Source of the DNA: Sitta carolinensis
Lineage: Eukaryota; Chordata; Aves; Passeriformes; Sittidae
Length of the DNA: 64,000 nt
Direction: 5' to 3'
Assembly (NCBI GenBank): GCA_032173965.1
Contig: JAVUNC010000015.1
Span: forward strand, 806,001 to 870,000
Position 1 is the first letter of the stretch. Every line of letters begins with the position of its first letter. The notes below the pieces were generated by a model. It was not told the origin of the DNA and did not search any database. It was given only the letters and a program-made list of their open reading frames with translations. Of this stretch, positions 1 through 13,400 are shown piece after piece. A program made the position numbers and the translations under genes.

Positions 1-285
1 GGTCAGGGATGGTCAGGGATGGTCAGGGATGGTCGGGGGGAGGATGGTCAGGATGGCAGGGTGGTAGGGTGGCAGGATGGTCAGGGTGGCAGGGATGGTC
101 AGGGAGTGGTCAGGATGGTCAGGGCAGATGGTAGGGATGTCAGGGATGGTCAGGGGTGGTCAGGTATGGTCAGGGATGGTCAGGGATGTCAGGATGGTAT
201 GGCAGGGATGGTCAGGTGGTCATGTCAGGGGTGACAGGGATGGTCAGGGATGGTCAGGGGTGGTCAGGATGGTCAGGGATGGTCA
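1..285. repeat. 10-bp minisatellite, unit ggtcagggat
   Basis: Imperfect tandem copies of a G-rich decamer with occasional indels, in a DNMT1 intron downstream of exon 10. The array runs off the left edge. Confidence 0.9.
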
Positions 286-324
286 CTGACCCACCCCAGA
301 GCTCCATTCCAAGGGTCACCAAAG

Positions 325-512
325 TTGGAAATGGGTGGGAATTTGGGAAGGGTTGGAATTTGGGGAAGGTTGGGAATGGTTGGGAATTTGGGAATGTTTG
401 GGGATGGTTGGGGAAGGTTGGGAATTTGGGAAGGGTTGGGAATTTGGGAAGGGTTGGGGAAGGTTGGGAATTTGGGAATGGTTGGGAATTTGGGAATGGT
501 TGGGGATGGCTG
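325..512. repeat. Short minisatellite, gggaatttggg/aaggttg
   Basis: Tandem 17-24 bp units of tgggaatttgggaa and ggttggggaagg type, still in the DNMT1 intron. Confidence 0.85.
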
Positions 513-540
513 TCGTCTCCTGTCAGGGCCGCTGCCAGGG

Positions 541-1372
541 GGGCAGGGAGGGGGTGGGAGAGAATTCCAGCAGGAATCCCCCTGGGATGCTCACCTGAAG
601 CAGGTGACCTTGTGCTGGGGCAGGGAGCGGGTGGGAGCAGATATCCCACTGGGATTTCCCTGGGATTGCCCTGGGATGCTCACCTGAAGCAGGTGACCTT
701 GTGCTGGGGCAGGGGGGGTGTGGGAGAGAATTCCAGCAGGAATTCCAGCAGGAATCCCCCTCGGATGCTCACCTGAAGCAGGTGACCTTGTGCCGGGGCA
801 GGGAGGGGGCGGGAGCAGATATCCCACTGGGATTGCCCTGGGATGCTCACCTGAAGCAGGTGACCTTGTGCTGGGGCAGGGAGGGGGTGGGAGCAGATAC
901 CCCCTGGGATTGCCCAGGGATGCTCACCTGAAGCAGGTGACCTTGTGCTGGGGCAGGGAGGGGGTGGGAGAGAATTCCAGCAGGAATCCCCCTGGGATGC
1001 TCACCTGAAGCAGGTGACCTTGTGCCGGGGCAGGGAGGGGGCGGGAGCAGATATCCCACTGGGATTGCCCTGGGATGCTCACCTGAAGCAGGTGACCTTG
1101 TGCTGGGGCAGGGAGGGGGCGGGAGCAGATATCCCACTGGGATTGCCCTGGGATGCTCACCTGAAGCAGGTGACCTTGTGCTGGGGCAGGGGGGGTTGGG
1201 AGAGAATTCCAGCAGGAATTCCAGCAGGAATCCCCCTGGGATGCTCACCTGAAGCAGGTGACCTTGTGCTGGGGCAGGGGGGGTTGGGAGAGAATTCCAG
1301 CAGGAATTCCAGCAGGAATCCCCCTGGGATGCTCACCTGAAGCAGGTGACCTTGTGCTGGGCAGGTCCTCGT
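541..1372 (-). repeat. Exon-edge array: ten copies of the DNMT1 exon 10 3' end plus donor
   Basis: Units of about 75-90 bp. On the minus strand each contains the exon end coding PQHKVTCF, then AG and donor GTGAGC, then intronic sequence. Copies lie near 590, 680, 768, 847, 927, 1000, 1079, 1157, 1247 and 1331; only the last is joined to the rest of the exon. Copies differ by block insertions around agaattccagcagg or gcagatatcccac. Confidence 0.93.
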
Positions 1373-1445
1373 AGCTCTCGAAGCCGTCCTCGTTGGCGTC
1401 GAAGATGGAGAGGCGCTCGTCAGTCAGCATCTCGGGCTCCTCCAG
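1337..1445 (-). CDS. DNMT1: DNMT1 coding exon 10 (RFTS), one-base frameshift
   Basis: Encodes [20 protein letters not shown] and GFESYEDLP, then should read PQHKVTCF before donor GTGAGC. At about 1360 the plus strand has ctgggcagg where all nine downstream copies of the exon end have ctggggcagg. The exon is therefore 109 bases, not 110, and the frame breaks just before the conserved HKVTCF. A consensus error is more likely than a null allele. Confidence 0.93.
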
Positions 1446-4400
1446 CTGGGGAGAAATCCCAAAAAAACAATGGGATTGAGGGGGAGGAAACCCCAAAAAA
1501 TGGGATGGGGGGGGAAACCCCAAAAAATGGGATTGAGCGGGGTAGAAATACCGAAAAATGGGATTGAGGCAGGGGAAATCCCAAAAAATGGGATTGAGGG
1601 GTGGGGAAAATAAAGAAAATGGGATTGAGGGGTGGGAAATAAAAAACAATGGGATTAGGGAATGCAAAAAAAATGGGATTGAGAGGTGGGGGAATCCCAA
1701 AAAATGGGATTGGGGGGGGGGAAACCCCAAAAAATGGGATTGAGAGGGGGAGAAATAAAGAAAATGGGATTGAGGGGGGGGAAATAAAAAACAATGGGAT
1801 TGAGGGAGGGGGAAGCCCAAGAAATGGGATTGAAGGGGTGGAGAAATAAAAAAAAAAATGGGATTGAGGGGGGGGGGAAATCCCAAAAAATGGGATTGAG
1901 GGGGGGGGGAAATAAAAAAAATGGGATTGAGGGGTGGGCCAGAGGGATTTTTGGGAAAAAAAAATACAAGAAAAATGGGATTAATGAACATTCCAACTGG
2001 ATTTTGGGGTGGAAAACCCCAAAAAATGGGATTAATGGATGTTCCAGAGGGATTTTGGATGGGAAAACCTGAAAAAATTGGGATTGAGGGGTGTCCCAGG
2101 TGGATTTTGGGTGGAAATCCCCCCCAAAATTGGGATTGAGGGGTGTCCCAGGTGGATTTTGGGTGGAAATCCCCCCAGATTTGGGATTGAGGGGTGTCCC
2201 AGGTGGATTTTGGGTGGAAATCCCCCCAGATTTGGGATTGAGGGGTGTCCCAGGTGGATTTTGGGTGGAAATCCCCCCAGATTTGGGATTGAGAGGTGTC
2301 CCAGGTGGATTTTGGGTGGAAATCCCCCCAGATTGGGATTGAGGGGTGTCCCAGGTGGATTTTGGGTGGAAATCCCCCCAGATTTGGGATTGAGAGGTGT
2401 CCCAGGTGGATTTTGGGTGGAAATCCCCCCAGATTTGGGATTGAGGGGTGTCCCAGGTGGATTTTGGGTGGAAATCCCCCCAGATTTGGGATTGAGGGGT
2501 GTCCCAGGTGGATTTTGGGTGGAAATCCCCCCAGATTTGGGATTGAGAGGTGTCCCAGGTGGATTTTGGGTGGAAATCCCCCCAGATTGGGATTGAGAGG
2601 TGTCCCAGGTGGATTTTGGGTGGAAATCCCAAAAATTTGGATTGAGGGGTGTCCCAGGTGGATTTTGGTGGAAATCCCCCCAGATTGGGATTGAGAGGTG
2701 TCCCAGGTGGATTTTGGGTGGAAATCCCAAAAATTTGGGATTGAGGGGTGTCCCAGGTGGATTTTGGGTGGAAATCCCCCCAGATTTGGGATTGAGGGGT
2801 GTCCCAGGTGGATTTTGGGTGGAAATCCCCCCAGATTGGGACTGAGGGGTGTCCCAAGTGGATTTTGGGTGGAAATCCCCCCAGATTGGGACTGAGAGGG
2901 TGTCCGAGGTGGATTTTGGGTGGAAATCCCCCCCAAAATTGGGATTGAGGGATCCCAGAGAGGGGCAGGGTTGGATCCTCACAGCATCATCGGGGTCCCC
3001 TTGGAAGAATTTGAGGTCGGGGTCGTCCAGGTACTGCCGGCAGTCCGGGCACTTGGCGGCGTGCTCTGGGACAGGAAAGGGTTAAACTCAGCAGGGACTG
3101 ACAAAAAATCACTTTAATTTAATAATAAACGAGTATTGGGAATTGTATCAGTGTTAAAATATGTGTAAGTATTGTATAAATGTTATATATAGATATAAAT
3201 AATATAAATAATATAACGGTGTGCTCTGGGACAGCAAGGGTTAAACTCAGCAGGGACTGACAAAAAATCACTTTAATTTAATAATAAATGAATATTGGGA
3301 ATTATATCAGTGTTAAAATATGTGTAAATACTATATAAATGTTTATAACATCTATATAAAATATAATATAAATATAATATTGTGTAATATAATATAAATC
3401 TAAATATATAATGGCGTGCTCTGGGACAGCAAGGGTTAAAGTCAGCAGGGACTGACCCAAAATCACTTTAATTTAATAATAAATGAGTATTGGGAATTGT
3501 ATCAGTGTTAAAATATGTGTAAGTACTCTATAAATGGTATAAACATCTATACAAAATATTATATAAATATAATATTGTGTAATAAAATATAAATATATAA
3601 TGGCGTGCTCTGGGACAGCAAGGGTTAAACTCAGCCTGCACTGACTCAAAATAATTTCATTTTAATATTAAATAAGTATTTTAAATTATATTAATATTAA
3701 ATATATTTATATATAAGTACCATATAAGTATTATTAAATATATTAAATATATATCATTTTAATATATGAACGTGGTATATAATATAAAAATACATAAATA
3801 TTAAGTACATAAATATTATAAACAATTTAAGTGCTGCTTTTTACATATAAAATACATCACATGAATATATAAGTAATATATATAAAATACATAAATATTA
3901 AATATTTCATAAATGTTATCAATATAAGTGATATATAAACATTATATATAATGTCAAAAAGCCACATAAATATAAAATATTATTTTATTTGGTTTGGGTT
4001 TTGGATTCCAAAAAATCCATTTTTTCTTTTTTTTTTTTAGGAATAACCAATTCATCCCCCCCCTCCCCCCCCCCAAAAAAATAAAATAAAATAAAATTCC
4101 AGAATTTTAAGGAATTAAAAAATAAAAAAACCTGGAATGAGGCAGGGACTTACTTTAGCAGAGGCAGTGATTTTAACCTGAGGGATTTCATCTTTGATTT
4201 CCGACCTGGGAGGGGAAAAAAAGGGAAATTTGGGGATGAGGTTGGAGTGGTGACGTCATCACCGGAGTGGTGATGTCATCACATGAGTAATGACATCATC
4301 ACTTGAACGGTGACATCATCGCTTTCTGGATTCCTCACCCGTCTTTGGTTTCCATTTTCATCCTTTTCTCCTCTTGATCCTGGGAAAAAAAAAGGGAAAA

Positions 4401-7400
4401 AAAAATGGGAGAAGGAGCAGGAAAAGCCAATCCCAGTGTGGGGAAAAAAATTCCAGGGAAATTCCCCTGGGGTTAAAACAGGAAATCCTGGGAATCACCC
4501 CAAAAATGAGCTGGGAAAGGTGTGGGAGCAGAGGAAAGCAAAATCCTGGGAATCACCCCAAACCCAGGTCCTAAATGTCACCAGTGACCCAAATCCCAGG
4601 AATTCACCCCAAACCCAGGTCCTAAATGTCACCAGTGACCCAAATCCCAGGAATTCACCCCAAACCCAGGTCCTAAATGTCACCAGTGACCCAAATCCCA
4701 GGAATTCACCCCAAACCCAGGTCCTAAATGTCACCAGTGACCCAGATCCCAGGAATTCACCCCAAACCCAGGTCCTAAATGTCACCAGTGACCCAAATCC
4801 CAGGAATTCACCCCAAACCCAGGTCCTAAATGTCACCAGTGACCCAAATCCCAGGAATTCACCCCAAACCCAGGTCCTAAATGTCACCAGTGACCCAGAT
4901 CCCAGGAATTCACCCCAAACCCAGGTCCTAAATGTCACCAGTGACCCAAATCCCAGGAATTCACCCCAAACCCAGGTCCTAAATGTCACCATGACCCAAT
5001 CCCAGGAATTCACCCCAAACCCAGGTCCTAAATGTCACCAGTGACCCAAATCCCAGGAATTCACCCCAAACCCAGGTCCTAAATGTCACCAGTGACCCAA
5101 ATCCCAGGAATTCACCCCAAACCCAGGTCCTAAATGTCACCAGTGACCCAAATCCCAGGAATTCACCCCAAACCCAGGTCCTAAATGTCACCAGTGACCC
5201 AAATCCCAGGAATTCACCCCAAACCCAGGTCCTAAATGTCACCAGTGACCCAAATCCCAGGAATTCACCCCAAACCCAGGTCCTAAATGTCACCAGTGAC
5301 CCAGATCCCAGGAATTCACCCCAAACCCAGGTCCTAAATGTCACCAGTGACCCAGATCCCAGGAATTCACCCCAAACCCAGGTCCTAAATGTCACCAGTG
5401 ACCCAGATCCCAGGAATTCACCCCAAACCCAGGTCCTAAATGTCACCAGTGACCCAGATCCCAGGAATTCACCCCAAACCCAGGTCCTAAATGTCACCAG
5501 TGACCCAATCCCAGGAATTCACCCCAAACCAGTGTCCCAGGTCCCCAACCTGTCCGTCCTACCTCCCTCCCCTCCTCCTCCTCCTCTCCTCAGGCTCTCA
5601 GGCTCCGGCCGCGTCTCCCCGTTGGCCTCCTCGGATTTCCGCTTGGACCTGGAGTGCCACAGGGACTTTGGGGTTTGGGGTGGATTTGGGGTTTGGGAGG
5701 GAATTTGGGGTGGGGTTTGGGTTTGGGTTGGGTTTGGGGTCTGGGTTTGGGGTGGAATTTGGAGTGGGGTTTGGGCTTTGGGTGGGTTTGGGGTCTGGGT
5801 TTGGGGTTTGGGATAGGGGAGTTTGGGATGGGGGAGTTTGGGGTGTGGTTTGGGGTGGGGTTTGGGGTCTGGGATGGGGTTTAGGATGGAATTTGGAGTG
5901 GGGTTTGGGATTTGGGGTGGAGTTTGGGGTGGGGTTTGGGGTGGGGTTTGGGATGGGGGACTTTGGGGGTTTGGGTTTGGGGGGGATTTGGGGTTTGGGA
6001 TGGGGGAGTTTGGGGTGGGGTTTGGGGTTTAGGAGGGAATTTGGGGTGCGGTTTGGGATGGGGGAGTTTGGGGTCTGGGTTTGGGGTGGGGTCTGGGGTG
6101 GGGTTTGGGTTTGGGATGGGGGAGTTTGGGGTCTGGGTTTGGGGTTTCGGGTTTGGGTGGGGTTTGGGGATCTGGGGTGGGGTTTGGGGTCTGGGTTTGC
6201 GGTGGGGTTTGGGGTTTGGGATGGGGTTTGGGGTGGGGGAGTTTGGAGTGGGGTTTGGGGTGGGGTTTGGGGTTTAGGAGGGAATTTGGGGTGGGTTTTA
6301 GGATGGAGTTTGGAGTGGGGTTTGGGATGGGGGAGTTTGGAGTGGGGTTTGGGGTGGGGTTTGGTGTTTGGGGTGGGGTTTGGGGTGGGGGAGTTTGGGA
6401 TGGGGTTTGGGGTTTGGGTTTGGGGTCTGGGGTGAGGTTTAGGATGGAATTTGGGGTGAGGAAGAGGAGGGTGCCCCTCCGCACTGACCCCTTGGCCAGC
6501 AGGCTGAGGATGCTCGGCTGGCGGCCGGAGCTGCGGGTGACGCGCGACGTGGCCGGAGACTCTGCGGGATGAGGAGGTGGAGCCCCTGGGAATGGGGGCA
6601 CCCCAAAACCCAGGGGACCCCAAAACCCTTCCCAGGGGATCCCAGCCCTCAATCCCAATGGGAATTATCACACCCCAAAACCAGGAGACCCCAAAACCCT
6701 TCCCAAAGGAACCAGGACCCCAAAACCCTTCCCAAAGGAACCAGGACCCCAAAACCCTTCCCAGGGGATCCCAGCCCTCAATCCCAATGGGAATTATCAC
6801 ACCCCAAAACCAGGAGACCCCAAAACCCTTCCCAAAGGAACCAGGACCCCAAAACCCTTCCCAAAGGAACCAGGACCCCAAAACCCTTCCCAGGGGATCC
6901 CAGCCCTCAATCCCAATGGGAATTATCACACCCCAAAACCAGGAGACCCCAAAACCCTTCCCAAAGGAACCAGGACCCCAAAACCCTTCCCAAAGGAACC
7001 AGGACCCCAAAACCCTTCCCAGGGGATCCCAGCCCTCAATCCCAATGGGAATTATCACACCCCAAAACCAGGAGACCCCAAAACCCTTCCCAAAGGAACC
7101 AGGACCCCAAAACCCTTCCCAAAGGAACCAGGACCCCAAAACCCTTCCCAGGGGATCCCAGCCCTCAATCCCAATGGGAATTATCACACCCCAAAACCAG
7201 GAGACCCCAAAACCCTTCCCAAAGGAACCAGGACCCCAAAACCCTTCCCAGGGGATCCCAGCCCTCAATCCCAATGGGAATTATCACACCCCAAAACCAG
7301 GAGACCCCAAAACCCTTCCCAAAGGAACCAGGACCCCAAAACCCTTCCCAAAGGAACCAGGACCCCAAAACCCTTCCCAGGGGATCCCAGCCCTCAATCC

Positions 7401-10400
7401 CAATGGGAATTATCACACCCCAAAACCAGGAGACCCCAAAACCCTTCCCAAAGGAACCAGGACCCCAAAACCCTTCCCAAAGGAACCAGGACCCCAAAAC
7501 CCTTCCCAGGGGATCCCAGCCCTCAATCCCAATGGGAATTATCACACCCCAAAACCAGGAGACCCCAAAACCCTTCCCAAAGGAACCAGGACCCCAAAAC
7601 CCTTCCCAGGGGATCCCAGCCCTCAATCCCAATGGGAATTATCACACCCCAAAACCAGGAGACCCCAAAACCCTTCCCAAAGGAACCAGGACCCCAAAAC
7701 CCTTCCCAAAGGAACCAGGACCCCAAAACCCTTCCCAGGGGATCCCAGCCCTCAATCCCAATGGGAATTATCACACCCCAAAACCAGGAGACCCCAAAAC
7801 CCTTCCAAAGGAACCAGGACCCCAAAACCCTTCCCAAAGGGAACCAGGACCCCAAAACCCTTCCAGGGGATCCCAGCCCTCAATCCCAATGGGAATTATC
7901 ACACCCCAAAACCAGGAGACCCCAAAACCTTCCCAAAGGAACCAGGACCCCAAAACCCTTCCCAGGGGATCCCAGCCTCAATCCCAATGGGAATTATCAC
8001 ACCCAAAACCAGGAGACCCAAAACCCTTCCCAAAGGAACCAGGACCCCAAAACCCTTCCCAAAGGAACCAGGACCCCAAAACCCTTCCCAGGGGATCCCA
8101 GCCCTCAATCCAATGGGAATTATCACCCCAAAACCAGGAGACCCCAAAACCCTTCCCAAAGGAACCAGGACCCCAAAACCCTTCCCAGGGGATCCAGCCC
8201 TCAATCCCAATGGGAATTATCACACCCCAAAACCAGGAGACCCAAAACCCTTCCAAAGGAACCAGGACCCCAAAACCCTTCCCAAAGGAACCAGGACCCC
8301 AAAACCCTTCCCAGGGGATCCCAGCCCTCAATCCCAATGGGAATTATCACACCCCAAAACCAGGAGACCCCAAAACCCTTCCAAAGGAACCAGGACCCCA
8401 AAACCCTTCCCAAAGGAACCAGGACCCCAAAACCCTTCCCAGGGGATCCCAGCCCTCAATCCCAATGGGAATTATCACAGCCCAAAACCAGGAGACCCCA
8501 AAACCCTTCCCAAAGGAACCAGGACCCCAAAACCCTTCCCAGGGGATCCCAGCCCTCAATCCCAATGGGAATTATCACACCCCAAAACCAGGAGACCCCA
8601 AAACCCTTCCCAAAGGAACCAGGACCCCAAAACCCTTCCCAAAGGAACCAGGACCCCAAAACCCTTCCCAGGGGATCCCAGCCCTCAATCCCAATGGGAA
8701 TTATCACACCCCAAAACCAGGAGACCCCAAAACCCTTCCCAAAGGAACCAGGACCCCAAAACCCTTCCCAGGGGATCCCAGCCCTCAATCCCAATGGGAA
8801 TTATCACACCCCAAAACCAGGAGACCCCAAAACCCTTCCCAAAGGAACCAGGACCCCAAAACCCTTCCCAAAGGAACCAGGACCCCAAAACCCTTCCCAG
8901 GGGATCCCAGCCCTCAATCCCAATGGGAATTATCACACCCCAAAACCAGGAGACCCCAAAACCCTTCCCAAAGGAACCAGGACCCCAAAACCCTTCCCAG
9001 GGGATCCCAGCCCTCAATCCCAATGGGAATTATCACACCCCAAAACCAGGAGACCCCAAAACCCTTCCCAAAGGAACCAGGACCCCAAAACCCTTCCCAA
9101 AGGAACCAGGACCCCAAAACCCTTCCCAGGGGATCCCAGCCCTCAATCCCAATGGGAATTATCACACCCCAAAACCAGGAGACCCCAAAACCCTTCCCAA
9201 AGGAACCAGGACCCCAAAACCCTTCCCAGGGGATCCCAGCCCTCAATCCCAATGGGAATTATCACACCCCAAAACCAGGAGACCCCAAAACCCTTCCCAA
9301 AGGAACCAGGACCCCAAAACCCTTCCCAAAGGAACCAGGACCCCAAAACCCTTCCCAGGGGATCCCAGCCCTCAATCCCAATGGGAATTATCACACCCCA
9401 AAACCAGGAGACCCCAAAACCCTTCCCAAAGGAACCAGGACCCCAAAACCTTCCCAGGGGATCCCAGCCCTCAATCCCAATGGGAATTATCACACCCCAA
9501 AACCAGGAGACCCCAAAACCCTTCCCAAAGGAACCAGGACCCCAAAACCCTTCCCAAAGGAACCAGGACCCCAAAACCCTTCCCAGGGGATCCCAGCCCT
9601 CAATCCCAATGGGAATTATCACACCCCAAAACCAGGAGACCCCAAAACCCTTCCCAAAGGAACCAGGACCCCAAAACCCTTCCCAAAGGAACCAGGACCC
9701 CAAAACCCTTCCCAGGGGATCCCAGCCCTCAATCCCAATGGGAATTATCACACCCCAAAACCAGGAGACCCCAAAACCCTTCCCAAAGGAACCAGGACCC
9801 CAAAACCCTTCCCAGGGGATCCCAGCTCAACCCCCACCCCCCTGTCCCCCCAAACCTTTACTTTTGGGGTCTCCGTTGGCGCGGGCGCGGCCGCGGGGTC
9901 TGCGGGGCCGGGCGGTGGGGCCGGGGGCTCCGGGGGCTCCGGGGGGTCCCAGCTCCATGGCTCCATCCTCCTCCTCCTCCTCCTCGCTGCCCGAGGCGCC
10001 GGGGCAGCCGTTGGCGCGGGGAGCCCCGGCCCCGGCGGGGACCGAGAGCTCCTGGCGCAGCAGAGCCTTCACCTTGGCCAGGTAACGCTCCTGGCAGGGG
10101 GGGCACCCGCGGGTGAGACCCCCAAAAACACAGGGGAGAGCCCAAAAACACAGGGGAGAGCCCATGGGGAAAGGGGGGGTGAGACCCCAAAAATACAGGG
10201 GAGAGCCCACGGGGAAAGGGGGATGAGACCCCCTAAATCCCACAGAGAGCCCAAAGGGAAAGGGGGATGAGACCCCAAAATCCAGGGGAGAGCCCACGGG
10301 GAAAGGGGGGGTGAACCCCCAAAAATACAGGGGAGAGCCCAAGGGGAAAGGGGGGTGAGCCCCCAAAATCCAGGGTAGAGCCCAAGGGGAAAGGGGGATG

Positions 10401-13400
10401 AGACCCAAAAAATCCCACAGAGATCGCAAAGGGAAAGGGGGGATGAGACCCCAAAATCCAGGGGAGAGCCCATGGGGAAAGGGGGGGTGAACCCCCAAAA
10501 ATACAGGGGAGAGCCCAAGGGGAAAGGTGGGATGAACCCCCAAAAAATACAGGGGAGAGCCCAAAGGGAAAGGGGGGGATGAGACCCCCAAAAATCCAGG
10601 GGGGAGCCCAAGGGGAAAGGGGGGATGAACCCCAAAATCCCACAGAGAGCCCGCAGGGAAAGGGGGGATGAACCCCAAAATCCCACGGTATGATCCCCAA
10701 AATCCCACAGGGAAAGGGGGGATGAACCCCCCAAAATCCCACAGAGAGCCCACAGGGAAAGGGGGGATTGAGGGGAAATCCCAGGGTATGATCCCAAATC
10801 CCACAGGGAAAGGGGAGACTGAGCCCCCCAAAACCCAGGGGAGAGCCCATGGGGAAAGGGGGGATGAGCCCCCCAAATCCCAGGGGAGAGCCCAAATCCC
10901 ACAGGGAAAGGGGGGAATGAGGAGAAATCCCATAGGAAAAGGGGGGATTGAGCCCCAAATCCCAGGGAGAGCCCAGAGCCCACAGGGAAAGGGGAGATTG
11001 AGGGCAAATCCTGGGTTATGATCCCAGATCACGAGGTTTGATCCTGAATCCCAGTGTTTTATCCTGAATCCCAAAGGTTCTAGCCCCAATCCCAGCATTT
11101 TCCTGGGGTTTTCTCCCCAGTCCCAGGCTTCCATCCCCAAATCCTGGGGTTTTCTCCCCAATCCTGGGGTTCCATCCCCAAATCCTGGGGTTCTCCCAGT
11201 GTTTTATCCCCAATCCTGAGGTTGTTCCATCCCCAATCCCGGGGTTTTCCCAGTGTTTTCTCCCCAATCCCAGGCTTCCATCCCCAAATCCTGGGGTTTT
11301 CTCCCCAATCCTGGGGTTGTTCCATCCCCAATCCCGGGGTTCTCCCAGTGTTTTCTCCCCAATCCTGGGGTTGTTCCATCCCCAATCCCGGGGTTCTCCC
11401 AGTGTTTTCTCCCCATTCCCAGGGCGTTCCCGGGGTCTCACCTCGGAGAGCTCCTCGCGGCGCAGCTTGGCCTCGAGCTCGCTGAGCTGCAGCTGCACCT
11501 CGGCCTGCAGGAACCCGTGGAGGAGGCTCAGCTTCTCCTGCACACTCTCCTGGGGACAGGGGGGACACCATGGGGACACTGGGGACACCAGGGGGACACT
11601 GGGGACACCATGGGGACACTGGGGACAGCAGGGACAGCACGGGGACAGCAGGAGCAGGAACCCGTGGAGGAGGCTCAGCTTCTCCTGCACACTCTCCTGG
11701 GGACAGGGGGGACACCATGGGGACACTGGGGACACCATGGGGACACCGGGGACACCAGGGGGACACTGGGGACACCAGGGGGACAGCAGGGACAGCACGG
11801 GGACAGCAGGGACAGGGTGGGGACAGCAGGAGCAGGAACCCGTGGAGGAGGCTCAGCTTCTCCTGCACACTCTCCTGGGGACAGGGGGGACACCATGGGG
11901 ACACTGGGGACACCATGGGGACAGCAGGGACACCATGGGGACAGCAGGAGCAGGAACCCGTGGAGGAGGCTCAGCTTCTCCTGCACACTCTCCTGGGGAC
12001 AGGGGGGACACCATGGGGACACTGGGGACACCATGGGGACACCAGGGACACCAGGGGGACACTGGGGACACCAGGGGGACACTGGGGACACCATGGGGAC
12101 ACTGGGGACAGCAGGGACAGCACGGGGACAGCAGGAGCAGGAACCCGTGGAGGAGGCTCAGCTTCTCCTGCACACTCTCCTGGGGACAGGGGGGACACCA
12201 TGGGGACACTGGGGACACCAGGGGGACACTGGGGACACCAGGGGGACAGCAGGGACACCATGGGGACAGCAGGGACAGCACGGGGACAGCAGGAGCAGGA
12301 ACCCGTGGAGGAGGCTCAGCTTCTCCTGCACACTCTCCTGGGGACAGGGGGGACACCATGGGGACACTGGGGACACCATGGGGACACCGGGGACACCAGG
12401 GGGACACTGGGGACACCAGGGGGACAGCAGGGACAGCACGGGGACAGCAGGGACAGGGTGGGGACAGCAGGAGCAGGAACCCGTGGAGGAGGCTCAGCTT
12501 CTCCTGCACACTCTCCTGGGGACAGGGGGGACACCATGGGGACACTGGGGACACCATGGGGACAGCAGGGACACCATGGGGACAGCAGGAGCAGGAACCC
12601 GTGGAGGAGGCTCAGCTTCTCCTGCACACTCTCCTGGGGACAGGGGGGACACCATGGGGACACTGGGGACACCATGGGGACACCAGGGACACCAGGGGGA
12701 CACTGGGGACACCAGGGGGACACTGGGGACACCATGGGGACACTGGGGACAGCAGGGACAGCACGGGGACAGCAGGAGCAGGAACCCGTGGAGGAGGCTC
12801 AGCTTCTCCTGCACACTCTCCTGGGGACAGGGGGGACACCATGGGGACACTGGGGACACCAGGGGGACACTGGGGACACCAGGGGGACAGCAGGGACACC
12901 ATGGGGACAGCAGGGACAGCACGGGGACAGCAGGAGCAGGAACCCGTGGAGGAGGCTCAGCTTCTCCTGCACACTCTCCTGGGGACATTGGGGACACCAT
13001 GGGGACACTGGGGACACCAGGGGGACACTGGGGACAGCAGGGACACCATGGGGAAGCAGGGACAGCACGGGGACAGCAGGGACAGGGTGGGGACAGCAGG
13101 AGCAGGAACCCGTGGAGGAGGCTCAGCTTCTCCTGCACACTCTCCTGGGGACAGGGGGGACACCATGGGGACACCAGGGGGACACTGGGGACACCATGGG
13201 GACACTGGGGACAGCAGGGACAGCATGGGGACAGCAGGAGCAGGAACCCGTGGAGGAGGCTCAGCTTCTCCTGGACACTCTCCTGGGGACAGGGGGGACA
13301 CCATGGGGACACCAGGGGGACACTGGGGACACTGGGGACACCGGGGACACCATGGGGACAGCAGGGACAGCATGGGGACAGCAGGGACAGCGTGGGGACA

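Noticed and set aside
6590..9832. CRISPR-like array (regular repeats with spacers)
   Set aside because: The spacers are also repeats and the context is a vertebrate intron.
6569..10270. Plus-strand open frame of 1233 codons
   Set aside because: Produced by a stop-free higher-order minisatellite in a DNMT1 intron; three overlapping frames are equally open, and no signal or family resemblance.
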